From assembly GCF_022539505.1 (NCBI RefSeq), contig NC_061514.1, positions 329,761,090-329,825,089 on the forward strand: DNA of 64,000 nucleotides, written 5' to 3'. Below, in pieces: positions 11,830-21,400 of the stretch. Source of the DNA: Lolium rigidum. Lineage: Eukaryota; Streptophyta; Magnoliopsida; Poales; Poaceae. The translations under genes were made by a program, and so were the position numbers. The notes below the pieces were generated by a model that was not told the origin of the DNA, made no database searches, and worked only from the letters and a program-made list of their open reading frames with translations. Within the stretch, counting starts at the first letter, position 1; each line of letters opens with the position of its first letter.

Positions 11830-12387
11830 TGTCGTTGCCTATTCGACGGTACCTCGGAGGAGGGATCCTCACGAGGGGGAGAAGAAGTAGGGGCCATAGG
11901 GCGGAGTGCACTCGGGACGGTGGTACGCGATTTACCCAGCTTCGGAACACCTGCACGATGACGGGGCCTACCGCCGCTTGTCCGGAATTATCCGGGCGCT
12001 TTCGCGTTGTTACAATGAGTTGTGGTTGTGCCTCTAGGGCTCCCGGGATCCGGCATATAAAGGCGCACGGATCTAGGGTTTACATGGAGAGTCCTAGCCG
12101 GATTACAGATTGCCTAACTACGGTACAATGTCTTGCCGTGTACGTCAAGGATCCGCCTTCCATATACGTCGTACTGGATCCGGGTTCCTCATGGGCCTCC
12201 ACGGATCAGGGTTCCTCCAAAGGTTGATTCGGATCCGGCTATCGATCCTGGGCCGGACTTCATCCTTCATGATCAACAGCAACTGGGCCGCCCGATGGGC
12301 CACATGCCACATCACCGTCTATGGGCCACCCGGGCTTGCCGGATCCAGGCACTGTCGATGGTACACCCATGAAGTATACCCACAACA
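11830..12387 (-). repeat. 5' LTR of the Tat-type element, 558 bp
   Basis: Read on the minus strand it begins TGTTGTGGGTATAC (12387) and ends CGACA (11830), so TG...CA ends are present. The palindromic GGATCC motif recurs many times through it. Around 12056-12061 the plus strand reads TATAAA, and the minus strand reads TTTATATG at the same site, so a TATA-like site could act in either direction. The next bases outside are GGAAG, a possible 5-bp target site that cannot be matched because the other LTR is outside. Confidence 0.75.
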
Positions 12388-12955
12388 GGAAGCGTCGCCG
12401 CCGCCACTGCCTGACCATCACCCTCGCCGTCATGTCCAACCCGTCTGGCTCATCGAGCCAAGGTGAAGGTACGCCATCCATCTCTCTCTCTCACACACAG
12501 TCAACAGACACAATCTTCAATTCTTTGTTCATAGGTAAAGTTCTACCCGACTAGATCTACAGCTAGACGATCCTAGCCAATCTAACACCACCTCCTTCGC
12601 CGCCTCCGCCCACGTACACGTGGGCACCACCGGCATTTGCTCTGCCGCCTCCACATCCACCACCTGTCGCACCGGCATTTGCTCCGCCAGTTCCCGACTG
12701 GCCATGGGTTGTCCCGGGGGCTCGTCAACCTGACCTAGGTCTCTTTATATGCTAGAGTTAGGGTTTTAGCAGGCCATGGCTTTTTTATATGTTCATGTTT
12801 TTTCGCACTATGTAAATTGTTTTATCAATAATAAAATGGGAAAATAAATGCGTTGGGCATGCAAACTGTCAGCAAATCCCTTTCAATTGATTTCGTGACC
12901 GTGGGCCTATATAAATGGACGAAATGCGTCGGACCGCTGAAGATGCTCTGGCCAA
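12388..12955 (+). mobile_element. Right-hand remnant of a Harbinger-like DNA element with a proline-rich ORF tail
   Basis: A proline-rich frame at about 12588-12768 ends with a TAG stop. It has two similar APPAFA/APAFAPP modules, then VPDWPWVVPG. Upstream, stops in the same frame suggest a preceding intron; GT and CAG sites are available. After the ORF come AT-rich DNA and, near 12930-12955, GGACCGCTGAAGATGCTCT. On the minus strand this reads AGAGCATCTTCAGC, a PIF/Harbinger-like terminus. The left half would lie beyond the Tat element, outside the window. Family assignment is tentative. Confidence 0.4.
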
Positions 12956-13402
12956 CCAGAGGTGAAATCACTCCAACTATTATCTTGATCCTGGTGTATG
13001 TGCATTTGGGACCCTGTTCCACGTGGACGTTTTGACATTTGTGCTATGAAATTACAGTATGACCCTGTTTCAGTGATCCAGTCTTTGCACATACGCACGC
13101 TCGTGAGTCGTGAGTGGTGACAAGTTGCGCATACTCCTGAGATGCTCATATCAGTACCATTAATGTAGTAACAGCCGTTGCTGTTCATTTGCAGTCTTGC
13201 AGCACAGCTCTGTCAATCAGTAAACGCGGGTAGCTCGAGCTTGTGGAAAGCTCTAGTCAGTTCATGAATGCAGATGAAAATTCAAAAATAAATCATGCCA
13301 AATCTCAAGTAGTAGTAAATCATGTCAGATGGTCCTGAACTCTTGATCACCCTGCAATCATAGGCTCTTCATAGCTCTAGCAGTGCACCGAAAAATTAGT
13401 CA
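12956..13402. other. Intergenic DNA, nothing recognised
   Basis: No conserved frame, repeat unit or terminal inverted repeat was seen. It is probably old distal 5' flank of the pectinesterase gene. Confidence 0.5.
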
Positions 13403-13411
13403 GCTTCTCTG

Positions 13412-13824
13412 GGACGGAGATTTGGTGCACATGAGCTCCAGTGATCTCTTTTAAGAAAAGTAATCAAAAATCATATTTTTAAGTTTTAGAAAAATCTGAA
13501 AATAAATCATGATGGAGTCAGTATTATATCCCACAAACATGTAAATTTTCAACTGAAAATAATGTGTATTTTGGGCTGCACAAAAATAACAAATATGTGG
13601 ATCTGAGTATAGTGATTCAAATCTCCAAAAAAAAATCAGAATTTGTCATTTTTATGTAGCTCAGAAAACAAAACATTTGTAATTGAGATTTTATACGTCA
13701 GTGGAATACATCATTGGCTACTTTTATAATTTTGCTACATAATTTTTTGAAATATATAAATATAATTTTCGAATTTTTTAATACAGTGAGATCACTGGTG
13801 CCCATGATCCAAAAGAACTTTTCG
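13412..13824. mobile_element. 413-bp Mutator-type MITE
   Basis: The 9-bp duplication GCTTCTCTG stands at 13403-13411 and 13825-13833. The ends form imperfect inverted repeats: the left TTTGG...CCAGTGATCTC block (13421-13448) pairs with GAGATCACTGG...CCAAA (13788-13813). The interior is very AT-rich and non-coding. The TSD length and absence of genes fit a non-autonomous MULE-type MITE. Confidence 0.75.
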
Positions 13825-13862
13825 GCTTCTCTGTTACAAATGTGAGGCAGACCAAATGCACG

Positions 13863-14240
13863 GGCGATTTACACAAAAATAACCCAAAAGTGGAAGAAAA
13901 GCACAGACTAACCCTCCGGCGAAACTATTTCACCAATCTAACCCTTTTGTGTGGCGCCCCTCCCAGGGGCGCCACACATGCCCATGTGGCTCCCCTCCCG
14001 CCGGCGCCACCGACCCAGCCCGACGTGGCTCCATCGACGCCGAGCCGGTGCGCCCATCCGGACGTGGCAGCATGTGTGGCGCCCTCCCAACGGCGCCACA
14101 CATGCACTTGTAATCCCCCAAAACATACTCGTAAGACAATTCCTCCGGGACTTAGCCGTTTTGCGAGGCTCGATGTGTGGCGCCGATGCCACGGGCGCCA
14201 CACTAGCATGTGTGGCGCCGATGCCACGGGCGCCACACAT
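13863..14240 (+). repeat. Left terminal inverted repeat with four hairpin modules
   Basis: About 378 bp pair with 17876-18248. Inside are palindromes with arms GTGTGGCGCC and GGCGCCACAC around loops of 6-9 bases, at 13949-13977, 14074-14101, 14175-14203 and 14210-14238. Two further copies lie just internal at 14322-14350 and 14358-14385. TIR differences from the right copy are scattered single bases and 1-2 base indels. Confidence 0.9.
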
Positions 14241-14599
14241 AGAGGCTCGCGAAAACGGCTAAGGACTTATCGTCCGAAGCCCCCGGATGTTTTCGACCCA
14301 ATAGTTCATATAGGTTGGCATGTGTGGCGCCGATGCCGTGGGCGCCACACTAGCACTTGTGGCGCCGGAGTGGAGGGCGCCACACACCGACTTTTGTTAA
14401 AAACCTGAAAAATCCTACCAAACTCCAACAGCTTACGAGTACAACATTGGACACAACAAGTAGCAATTTCATGACATACACATATAACACTTCATAGGTC
14501 ACATTGTAGCACGTAGATTCAAACAACAAGTAGCATTGCTGCACCATGGTTCGAAATGACATAGGGTTCACAAATCGATACTTATGAATATAGAGTTCA

Positions 14600-17145
14600 C
14601 AACAACACGTAGCACATCCTAGTTGCGTCCTCGACGTGCCGTCCTCGTGGGCTGCTTCCGGACGGCCATCCTCTTCGTCCGCTGCCTTGGCTGCTCCCGC
14701 TCGCTCGCTCCCGCCGCTGCCGCTCCCGCCGCCGCTCCCGCTCGCCGCTCCCGCTCCTCCTCCTCCTCCTCCTCGTCCTCCTCCTCTCGAAGAGAACGGC
14801 TCGTCGTTCCTCATCCTCGACATAGCTGATCTCCGCGGCGGCCCGTCATCGGTGACAACCTTCTTTCCTCGGTTGACATAATCTTCCGGAGTGTACCGGT
14901 TTGGAGCCTTGCCCCTTGGCTTCAACCGGTAAGCCGACCGTTGCTTGGAGGTACGCTTCGGAAGTACGCCTTGACTCGGAATTAGGTCGTCCTCGGGAGG
15001 AATCCGCACAAACATGAACACATGAGATTACAAAAGTTGAAATTAGTAAGAACATGTTTCGCAGCAACAAAATAGTCCATACATGTTCTTCGAAGAGGAG
15101 GATGTAGGGATTTCGCCTTCGCGGCAACCTAGCAAGTTCGCTAACCGCCGCATCTTTCGTGCAGGTGTTCAGCGTCATGGAACTCACGGTTACAAAGCCA
15201 CCAGCACATAATTGCGTACATTCAAAGTTGCTGATCATACCTTAACGAAATTCCGCAACGGTCCGACGAGCTTTTCATCCGTGTGGCTCGCTCCCACACA
15301 ACCTCGCACTCCTCACCGTTTTCTCGGATCTCCTCCCGCCGTGACAAACATAGCATACACAATTTAAGCGAGCACATGGCAATCTAGATGATGTACTAGT
15401 TAGTGAGAGAATCCATTACCACGAAGTTCAGCTCGGAAGCAATAGAAGTCGATCTCCCTCTCGCGAGCAAAAGTGTCGTGGCCGGCTTTGCCCAACCTCA
15501 TCGAACTCGGATGGGGTCGTCCAAGATCTCTTCACGATACGCGCGCTTCACTAACTCGATACGCGTGTTCCGATGGAACCACTCGAGGTAGTTGTTGAAA
15601 GCGGTGAAGTCGTGAGGCACAATCTCGCTCAGTGGCCAGCATTCCGTGCCGCTTCCAAGCGATGTTGGAACGCTCGTGATGTGGCCGCTATGATGGACTC
15701 GGCCAATTTGTGATCTTCCTCTCGCCGCTGCCTATCAAGCCCGCAAGAATCAACAAGTTAGTTTGTACCTCTTCTATCAAGAATCTTCCATCGCATGATT
15801 CCGAAGTTTACCCGTGAAGCGCCTTGTCCGTGTCTTGCCACGTTGGTGGGCACTCCCGATACAGCCCAAACCGTCTCATCACTCTTTGCGGCTGGTGGTG
15901 TTCAACAAGCCACATGCATATGAGTGGGCAGCGCATACGCCGTAACCGCGCCTCCTCCGTGCACTTGGGGTTTAGGTCGGCCATCGCCGCGCCAATACGG
16001 TAGTAGGTACCATATGGCTCCCATTCCACCCGCAGAGATACAATTATTTAGTAGATGCCGAGAGAATCAATCAAAACTAGGATTGCAACTCCGCAGTGAT
16101 CGGTTACCCGCTCGGCGGTAAGAGTGTCCAACTCCGCAGCTGTACTGCCCGTACATGACCATTGGATCGCTCGTCATCTCCGAGACATTGTCCCAAAGGT
16201 ATGCCCAAGTGGGCTCCCGATCGGAAAGTGAGGGAAATGAGGCCATGGCGTCTCGTTGAGTACCCCGGGACGCCCAACCGATAGGCGGTCCCAGCCTCCA
16301 TACGGAAAGTAGGAGCATGCATCCACCAATACCGCCGCTCCCAGCCTTGCTCCCGGCCCCGCGACAAGTCTTGCTCCCGGCCCCGCGACAAGCTTCGTCC
16401 AACCGCGTACATAATATATTTGGTTACTACTTTGTGTAGCGCACTACTATAGGAAAATAGTACATAGAACAAATCATCACCCGCCGGTAGAGGTAGGCAA
16501 GTGCCGCTGTTCCCCAACTCCACCGGGCGTCCAACACCGTAAGCGCCTTCAGCCAACACCAATGGGCCAGCTTACCCCCACCGTCGGAAAGAGAGTCCCG
16601 GAAATCATGTACCATAAGTACACGCGGGCGTACGTCCTCCGAGTGTCCTCGTCGGCCTCTATGGGGCATTCCCGCAAAGTTAGTTCTCGATCCAAGTGAA
16701 AGACGCGCCGGCGGGAACTCTCTCCTTTGGATTTTCTCGCGGCGGAGGAGCCCCGCCAATAAGCCCCACCATCCGCCGGCGCCACCCATCGAAGCTGTGT
16801 TCATACACAGTGGCTCGCCCCGAATAGGTAGTGCAAGGATCATGGAAACATCCTGCAGAGTAGGGGCCATCTCGCCGGCCCTCAAGTGGAAGGTGTGAGT
16901 CTCCGGCCTCCACCGGTCGACAAGGGCGGTGAGTGCCGAGGGGTTCATGTGTGGCCCCCACGGCTTACAAGGGATATGAACGGCATAAGACCGGTAGGCC
17001 GGATGAACTCCGTGTACCTCTCGTCATAAGGTATATCCGGTGTGCCATGGTAACGAATCTTCAAAGGGTGAAGATCCGTTCCCCTCTCCGTCATATGAAC
17101 AGCCCGGTGCTCCCCGTCGTACTCTTCATCCAGAAGCCACACCAT
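14600..17145 (-). pseudogene. Plant mobile domain (MAIN/MAIL-like) gene of the MULE, broken
   Basis: The start ATG at 17145 (MVWLLDEEY) follows a TAG|G acceptor of a 5'-UTR intron. The PMD is recognisable in pieces: LTALVDRWRPETHTFHL, GEMAPTLQDVSMILALPI, a KLAHWCWLKAL block, GGCMLLLSVW, VEWEPYG, LNPKCTEEARLRRMRCPLI and HHQPQRVMRRFGLYR. The C-terminal part is basic, then Gly/Ser-rich (about 14650-14790). Lesions are a 1-base loss near 16955, which overlaps a TGA with the ATG of MNPSALTAL, a frameshift near 16130 and one near 15520. Two expected splice acceptors (near 16403 and 16025) read CGG instead of CAG. Known PMD proteins act in nuclear gene silencing or meristem maintenance, but this copy should not be functional. 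Its exact 3' end is uncertain. Confidence 0.7.
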
Positions 17146-17875
17146 CCTACATGTATGAGCAACACATACAACATATTATGAGCCATTCATACCAAATATG
17201 AGCAACACATACATGAGAATATATCCAAATAAGCCATCACACATACATTCCTAACAAATATGAGTTATTCCATCAAGAATACATGAGAATATATCTAACT
17301 TTCGAATCACATATACATCACACATACATGAGAGTTCATATCCAAATACATCACACATATGAATTTCGTAAGACATACCATTCCTAGGCACATAATAGAC
17401 ATATGTAAGACAATAGAATGCATTTGCTAAGCTCCAATTTTGCCTTTCACCACATACATACATAAGGATTTCAACACATACATGTAAAATTTCATTCAAC
17501 ACATCTAGGGTTCCTATATATCTAGGGTTCCTACATATCTAGGGTTCCTACATATCTAGGGTTCCTACACATACACATTCAACACATACATAGCCATTTC
17601 AAATCTAGTTTCCATGTCTAGGGTTCATGTGTAAATCTAGCAAGATCTATGAAATTAGTGGATGAATGTGAGGGATTCGAAGGGGATTACCTTGAGGAAT
17701 GGATGGGGAAGAGATTGGCCGGTCGGATCCGATGAATTTGTGGCCGATTTGTTGGGGGAGAGAGAGAGGAGGAGGAGGAACCGCCGGCCGCCTTGGGGGA
17801 GAGAGGAGAGAGGAGAAGAAACGAGAGAAGAAGATGGTCGGGCCGGGGGCGGGCGCGGGCGCCACACTTAAGTGG
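17146..17875 (-). promoter_or_regulatory. 5' UTR, leader intron and promoter side of the PMD gene
   Basis: On the minus strand a GC-rich leader (about 17850-17690) ends CCTCAAG|GTAATC. An AT-rich intron full of ACATACAT words then runs down to the TAG|G acceptor before the ATG at 17145. Transcription would start near the inner edge of the right TIR, the normal arrangement for MULE genes. Confidence 0.5.
17503..17570 (+). repeat. Four tandem 17-bp repeats
   Basis: Units ATCTAGGGTTCCTAYAY start at 17503, 17520, 17537 and 17554. They lie in the leader intron of the PMD gene and include the TAGGGTT word on the plus strand (AACCCTA on the gene strand). Confidence 0.85.
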
Positions 17876-18248
17876 ATGTGTGGCGCCCGTGGCATCGGCG
17901 CCACACATGCTAGTGTGGCGCCCGTGGCATCGGCGCCACACATCGAGCCTCGCAAAACGGCTAAGTCCCAGAGGAATTGTCTTACAGTATGTTTTGGGGG
18001 ATTACAAGTGCATGTGTGGCGCCGTTGGGAGGGGCGCCACACATGCCGCCACGTCGGATGGGCGCACCGGCTCGGCGTCGATGGAGCCACGTCGGGCCGG
18101 GTCGGTGGCGCCGGCGGAGGGGAGCCACATGGGCATGTGTGGCGCCCGGGAGGGCGCCACACAAAAGGGTTAGATTGGTGAAATAGTTTCGCCGGAGGGT
18201 CAGTCTGTGCTTTTCTTCCACTTTTGGGTTATTTTTGTGTAAATCGCC
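17876..18248 (-). repeat. Right terminal inverted repeat with four hairpin modules
   Basis: This is the reverse complement of 13863-14240. Hairpin modules lie at 17878-17906, 17913-17941, 18014-18042 and 18137-18162. A half module (GGGCGCCACAC) stands just inside at about 17858-17868. Confidence 0.9.
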
Positions 18249-18451
18249 AAATGCACGAGCATCCCGTGCCGTGCATGACAGGACAGCTGAATACGAGCTT
18301 CAGTCTGGATAAAATTCGATCAGCATCTATAAAAGTCAGTCAGGCTCCTCCAATCCTCTCACTCGCACCGACGCGCACCGGCCAGTGTCCCTGTCACGTC
18401 CGGCCGGCCCCGCTCACTCCCCCCACAGTGATCCCGCACTCCCACCACAGA
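18249..18451 (+). promoter_or_regulatory. Core promoter and 5' UTR of the pectinesterase gene
   Basis: After the MULE duplication a TATAAAA box stands at 18328-18334, 118 bp before the ATG. A C-rich leader follows. Only 79 bp of native sequence remain between the MULE end and the TATA box, so older upstream control DNA (12956-13853) is now about 4.4 kb further away. Confidence 0.6.
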
Positions 18452-21400
18452 ATGCCACCTCCGACGACTGCAAGAATCCAGCGACCGGACGCGGCCAAGC
18501 TCCTCCTCCTGCTGCTGCTTCTCGCATTCCTCTTGGCCCAAAATGCATTCGCCGCCGCCGCCGACGAGGACTCCGAGCACGCGGCGGCCGTGGACCGGCA
18601 TTGCGCCGGGATGCTGCACCGCGACGTGTGCGTCTCCACGCTGTCCTCCATCCCGGACCTGGCGCAGAAGCCGCTGGGGGACGTGATCTCGGAGGTGGTG
18701 GGGCGCGCGGCGTCGGCGGTGCGCGCCGCCGCGTCCAACAGCACGTCCTACCTCTCCCGCCCCTCGCGGCTGCGCACGCGCGACCGGCTCGCGCTGGCCG
18801 ACTGCGTGGAGCTGTTCGGGCACACGCTGGACCAGCTCACCACGGCGGCGGCCGAGCTCTCGGCGAGCAACCGCTCCGCGGAGGAGTCTGTCGCCGGCGT
18901 GCAGACGGTGCTGTCGGCGGCCATGACGAACCAGTACACCTGCCTGGACGGGTTCGCGGGCCCGTCGGCCGAGGAGGACGGCCGCGTCCGGCCCTACATC
19001 CAGGGCCGCATCTACCACGTCGCGCACCTCGTGTCCAACTCGCTCGCCCTGCTCCGCCGCCTCCCTCAGCGCCGGCGAGGCCGCGAGGCGTTCGAGGAGT
19101 ATGGCCCCGTGCGGCGCGGCGGGTTCCCGTCGTGGGTGTCGTCCGGGGACCGGAGGCGGCTGCAGGGGGGCGTCCAGGCGGCGCCGGACCTGGTGGTGGC
19201 CAAGGACGGGAGCGGCAACTTCACGACGGTGGGGGAGGCGGTGGCGGCGGCGCCGAACAACAGCGCGACGCGGTACGTGATCCACGTCAAGGCCGGAGGG
19301 TACTTCGAGAACGTGGAGGTGGGGAGCGAGAAGACCAACATCATGCTCGTCGGCGACGGCATGTGGCGGACCGTCATCAAGGCCAGCCGCAACGTCGTCG
19401 ACAACTACACCACCTTCCGCTCCGCCACCCTCGGTACGTCGTCAACTCGAATGCTTGTTACCTAGCTCGCACGTGCTGCTCTGGTAGCTCCACACTTCAT
19501 CACTTGCCACTCCAGTGGTAGACAGAGTCGAGTTACTGCTCACCACGAGCCGCTGTCGCCTGTCGGCACGCCGATGCCGACGCCGGCATGGCCACCCACC
19601 GGAATAGTGACGCGCTGCCGACGTAATGCGCGCGCGCGCCTAGCTTGGTCGTTTGCGTGAGATCCGAGCTCGTGAGCGAGCGTCCGTGGTACATTTTGTC
19701 ACGAGTGTCATCGTGGTCACTGATCAGGTTACAAAGGGGGAACACGGCCTGCTTCTTTTACTCTTCTTGGATTGGAAGGTACCGTACTAGGTGCAGCAAC
19801 TGGACCACCTGTGACTAGTTACAGACAAATACGTAGATTACATGATTGAGATTATCGGACTGATGCATTTGGTGCCTACCATTCAGAAAAGAAAAAAATC
19901 GGTGCCATTCGGACTGCATTATTATTGTGCTAGTTCACCACGAGCTCGATCACACGTGAAAGTCTTGATCCGCGACTAGAAATGTCAACCCTTTTGCTAG
20001 CTCTAGGTTGATCGAGAATTAAGTTACTTGCAGGTCAATTTAAAACCGCGTTGTGATTTGTGGGCATGACAAGTACATGTGAGTGTGCAATTGCATATGT
20101 TTCTCCCGGTCGAATTGCCGTGTCCAACATAGTCAGTCGGCCTTCATAGAGCTTACGGTTAGGAGTATGTTTCTATTTCTGAAACAATCTTCTTTAGTGC
20201 AAACTTGATCCTGCCAGTACCGTTATCGGTCCTGCTACCGTGTTAGAGCACACGGTCGTTGATTCTCGGCATTTGCAGTTATGCAGCCCGGGGACGGGGA
20301 TTAGGTAAGGTATGGTGGGTGAGCCATGAACGTGAGCGGCAGAATTGGTAATGGAAATCTGAGCAAGCTCTGCCGGTGTGTGGCCGCAACACCGCAGGAC
20401 GAGATCTGGGAGGGCAGCAGAACCCGATTCTATGATCTGACCGCATTCAACAGCCACTACAAAACTGTACAACCAATTGTAGCACGATGGAGTGCTTTTT
20501 TGGGGGCGCTTCGATCTCCTTTTCCATTCCTCATCTTCTGATCTGGTCCCCGTCGATCGGAGTGGGGGCTGTATTGGCCCCAAACTCATGTGTTTTTGTA
20601 GGCACCGACAGGTAGATTCGGTTGTGAAATGGTTAGCACCCGATCCAGTGGAGTACAACAGCTAGCCGTGAGCATGCCTCAAACTGGTTTCGTGTAAGAG
20701 CATATGCACGCCTCTAAGAACAAAAAACACTCCCTCCATTCTGTAATTGCTATCGCATATTTAGATCTATTCGTATTTTTTCCAACTGGGCCTCAACTCT
20801 CTTTCCATTACCCAAATTGACCAACAAACAGTGGCAGCAATAAGCAACGTACAGAACCTCCCCACAGGGCCAAAAAGCATGAAACCAAGTTACATACACA
20901 CTGCCAGCCAAACAGAAACAAGGAATCAACTTGGTTCCAAAAATAGAGCCAATAACATGCACCCCAGATAACCTTAGCAGAGGAACAAGAAAGGAATAAG
21001 ATACATCTAAATTTGGACAAGAGTTATAGAACAGAGGGGGAATGATGTATTGTTCAAGCTGAGCAATCCAGTTAGGTTCCGTGATGCTGCAAGCCAAGGT
21101 ACAAGAGCAAGCGGACACTGCCACACTGGTCGTATCGACTGATGTAGAAAGAAGCGTGCCGGTCTCCGTGGATGGGCATCGCACTTATCTGGGCAGTTGA
21201 AGGCTGAAAAGCTCAGTCTGACCATGACCATTGATGAGCTTGAGGCAATTGCGGAGGTTCGACCGCTAACCGTGCAAGAGATTGAATTAAAAAGTCAATC
21301 CAATGCACGACTGGCTGGTCTTCTACGCGAGGAAGAGCTCAAATGGTACCAAAGATCAAAAGTCCAATTCCTATTGGAAGGAGATTCGAATACGAGATAC

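Larger units (their letters stand above)
1721..12387 (-). mobile_element. Tat-lineage Gypsy retrotransposon, minus strand, 3' LTR outside the window
   Basis: Read on the minus strand the order is 5' LTR (12387-11830), primer-binding site (11829-11811), gag, protease, reverse transcriptase, RNase H, a second (archaeal-type) RNase H, integrase (to 4644), a spacer, then an ORF in the opposite orientation (plus strand 1721-4080). A dual RNase H and an antisense ORF between integrase and 3' LTR are known marks of the Tat group (Grande, RIRE2, Retand relatives). The pol frames carry stops and frameshifts, so this copy is not autonomous. It is cut at 1720/1721 by another Gypsy element. It inserted into an older Harbinger-like sequence whose remnant follows at 12388. 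Confidence 0.85.
13863..18248 (-). mobile_element. Complete 4.4-kb Mutator-like element carrying a plant mobile domain gene
   Basis: The element is bounded by an exact 9-bp duplication AAATGCACG (13854-13862 and 18249-18257). It has terminal inverted repeats starting GGCGATTTACAC that stay nearly identical for about 375 bp. It contains one gene, on the minus strand, with a plant mobile domain (PMD). No mudrA-type transposase was seen, so it would need a partner for movement. PMD genes are known cargo of plant MULE and Gypsy elements. The near identity of the two TIRs suggests a fairly recent insertion, although the gene has several lesions. It landed 79 bp upstream of the pectinesterase TATA box. 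Confidence 0.85.

Noticed and set aside
13949..14385. CRISPR-like array of GTGTGGCGCC units
   Set aside because: This is plant nuclear DNA. Units are hairpins in a transposon TIR without uniform spacers and without cas genes.
17647..18221. Several overlapping frames on both strands in the right TIR
   Set aside because: They come from the GC-rich palindromic modules and have no protein character.
18224..18451. Upstream in-frame ATG for pectinesterase
   Set aside because: It lies inside the MULE, before the TATA box; the signal peptide begins at 18452.
18359..19285. Long minus-strand frame (308 aa) and plus-strand shifted frame over pectinesterase exon 1
   Set aside because: Both are shadows of a GC-rich exon with few stop codons; Arg/Ala/Gly-rich products with no domain.
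20729..20790. Stowaway MITE
   Set aside because: Only a CTCCCTCC-type left end is seen; no right terminus or TA duplication was found.
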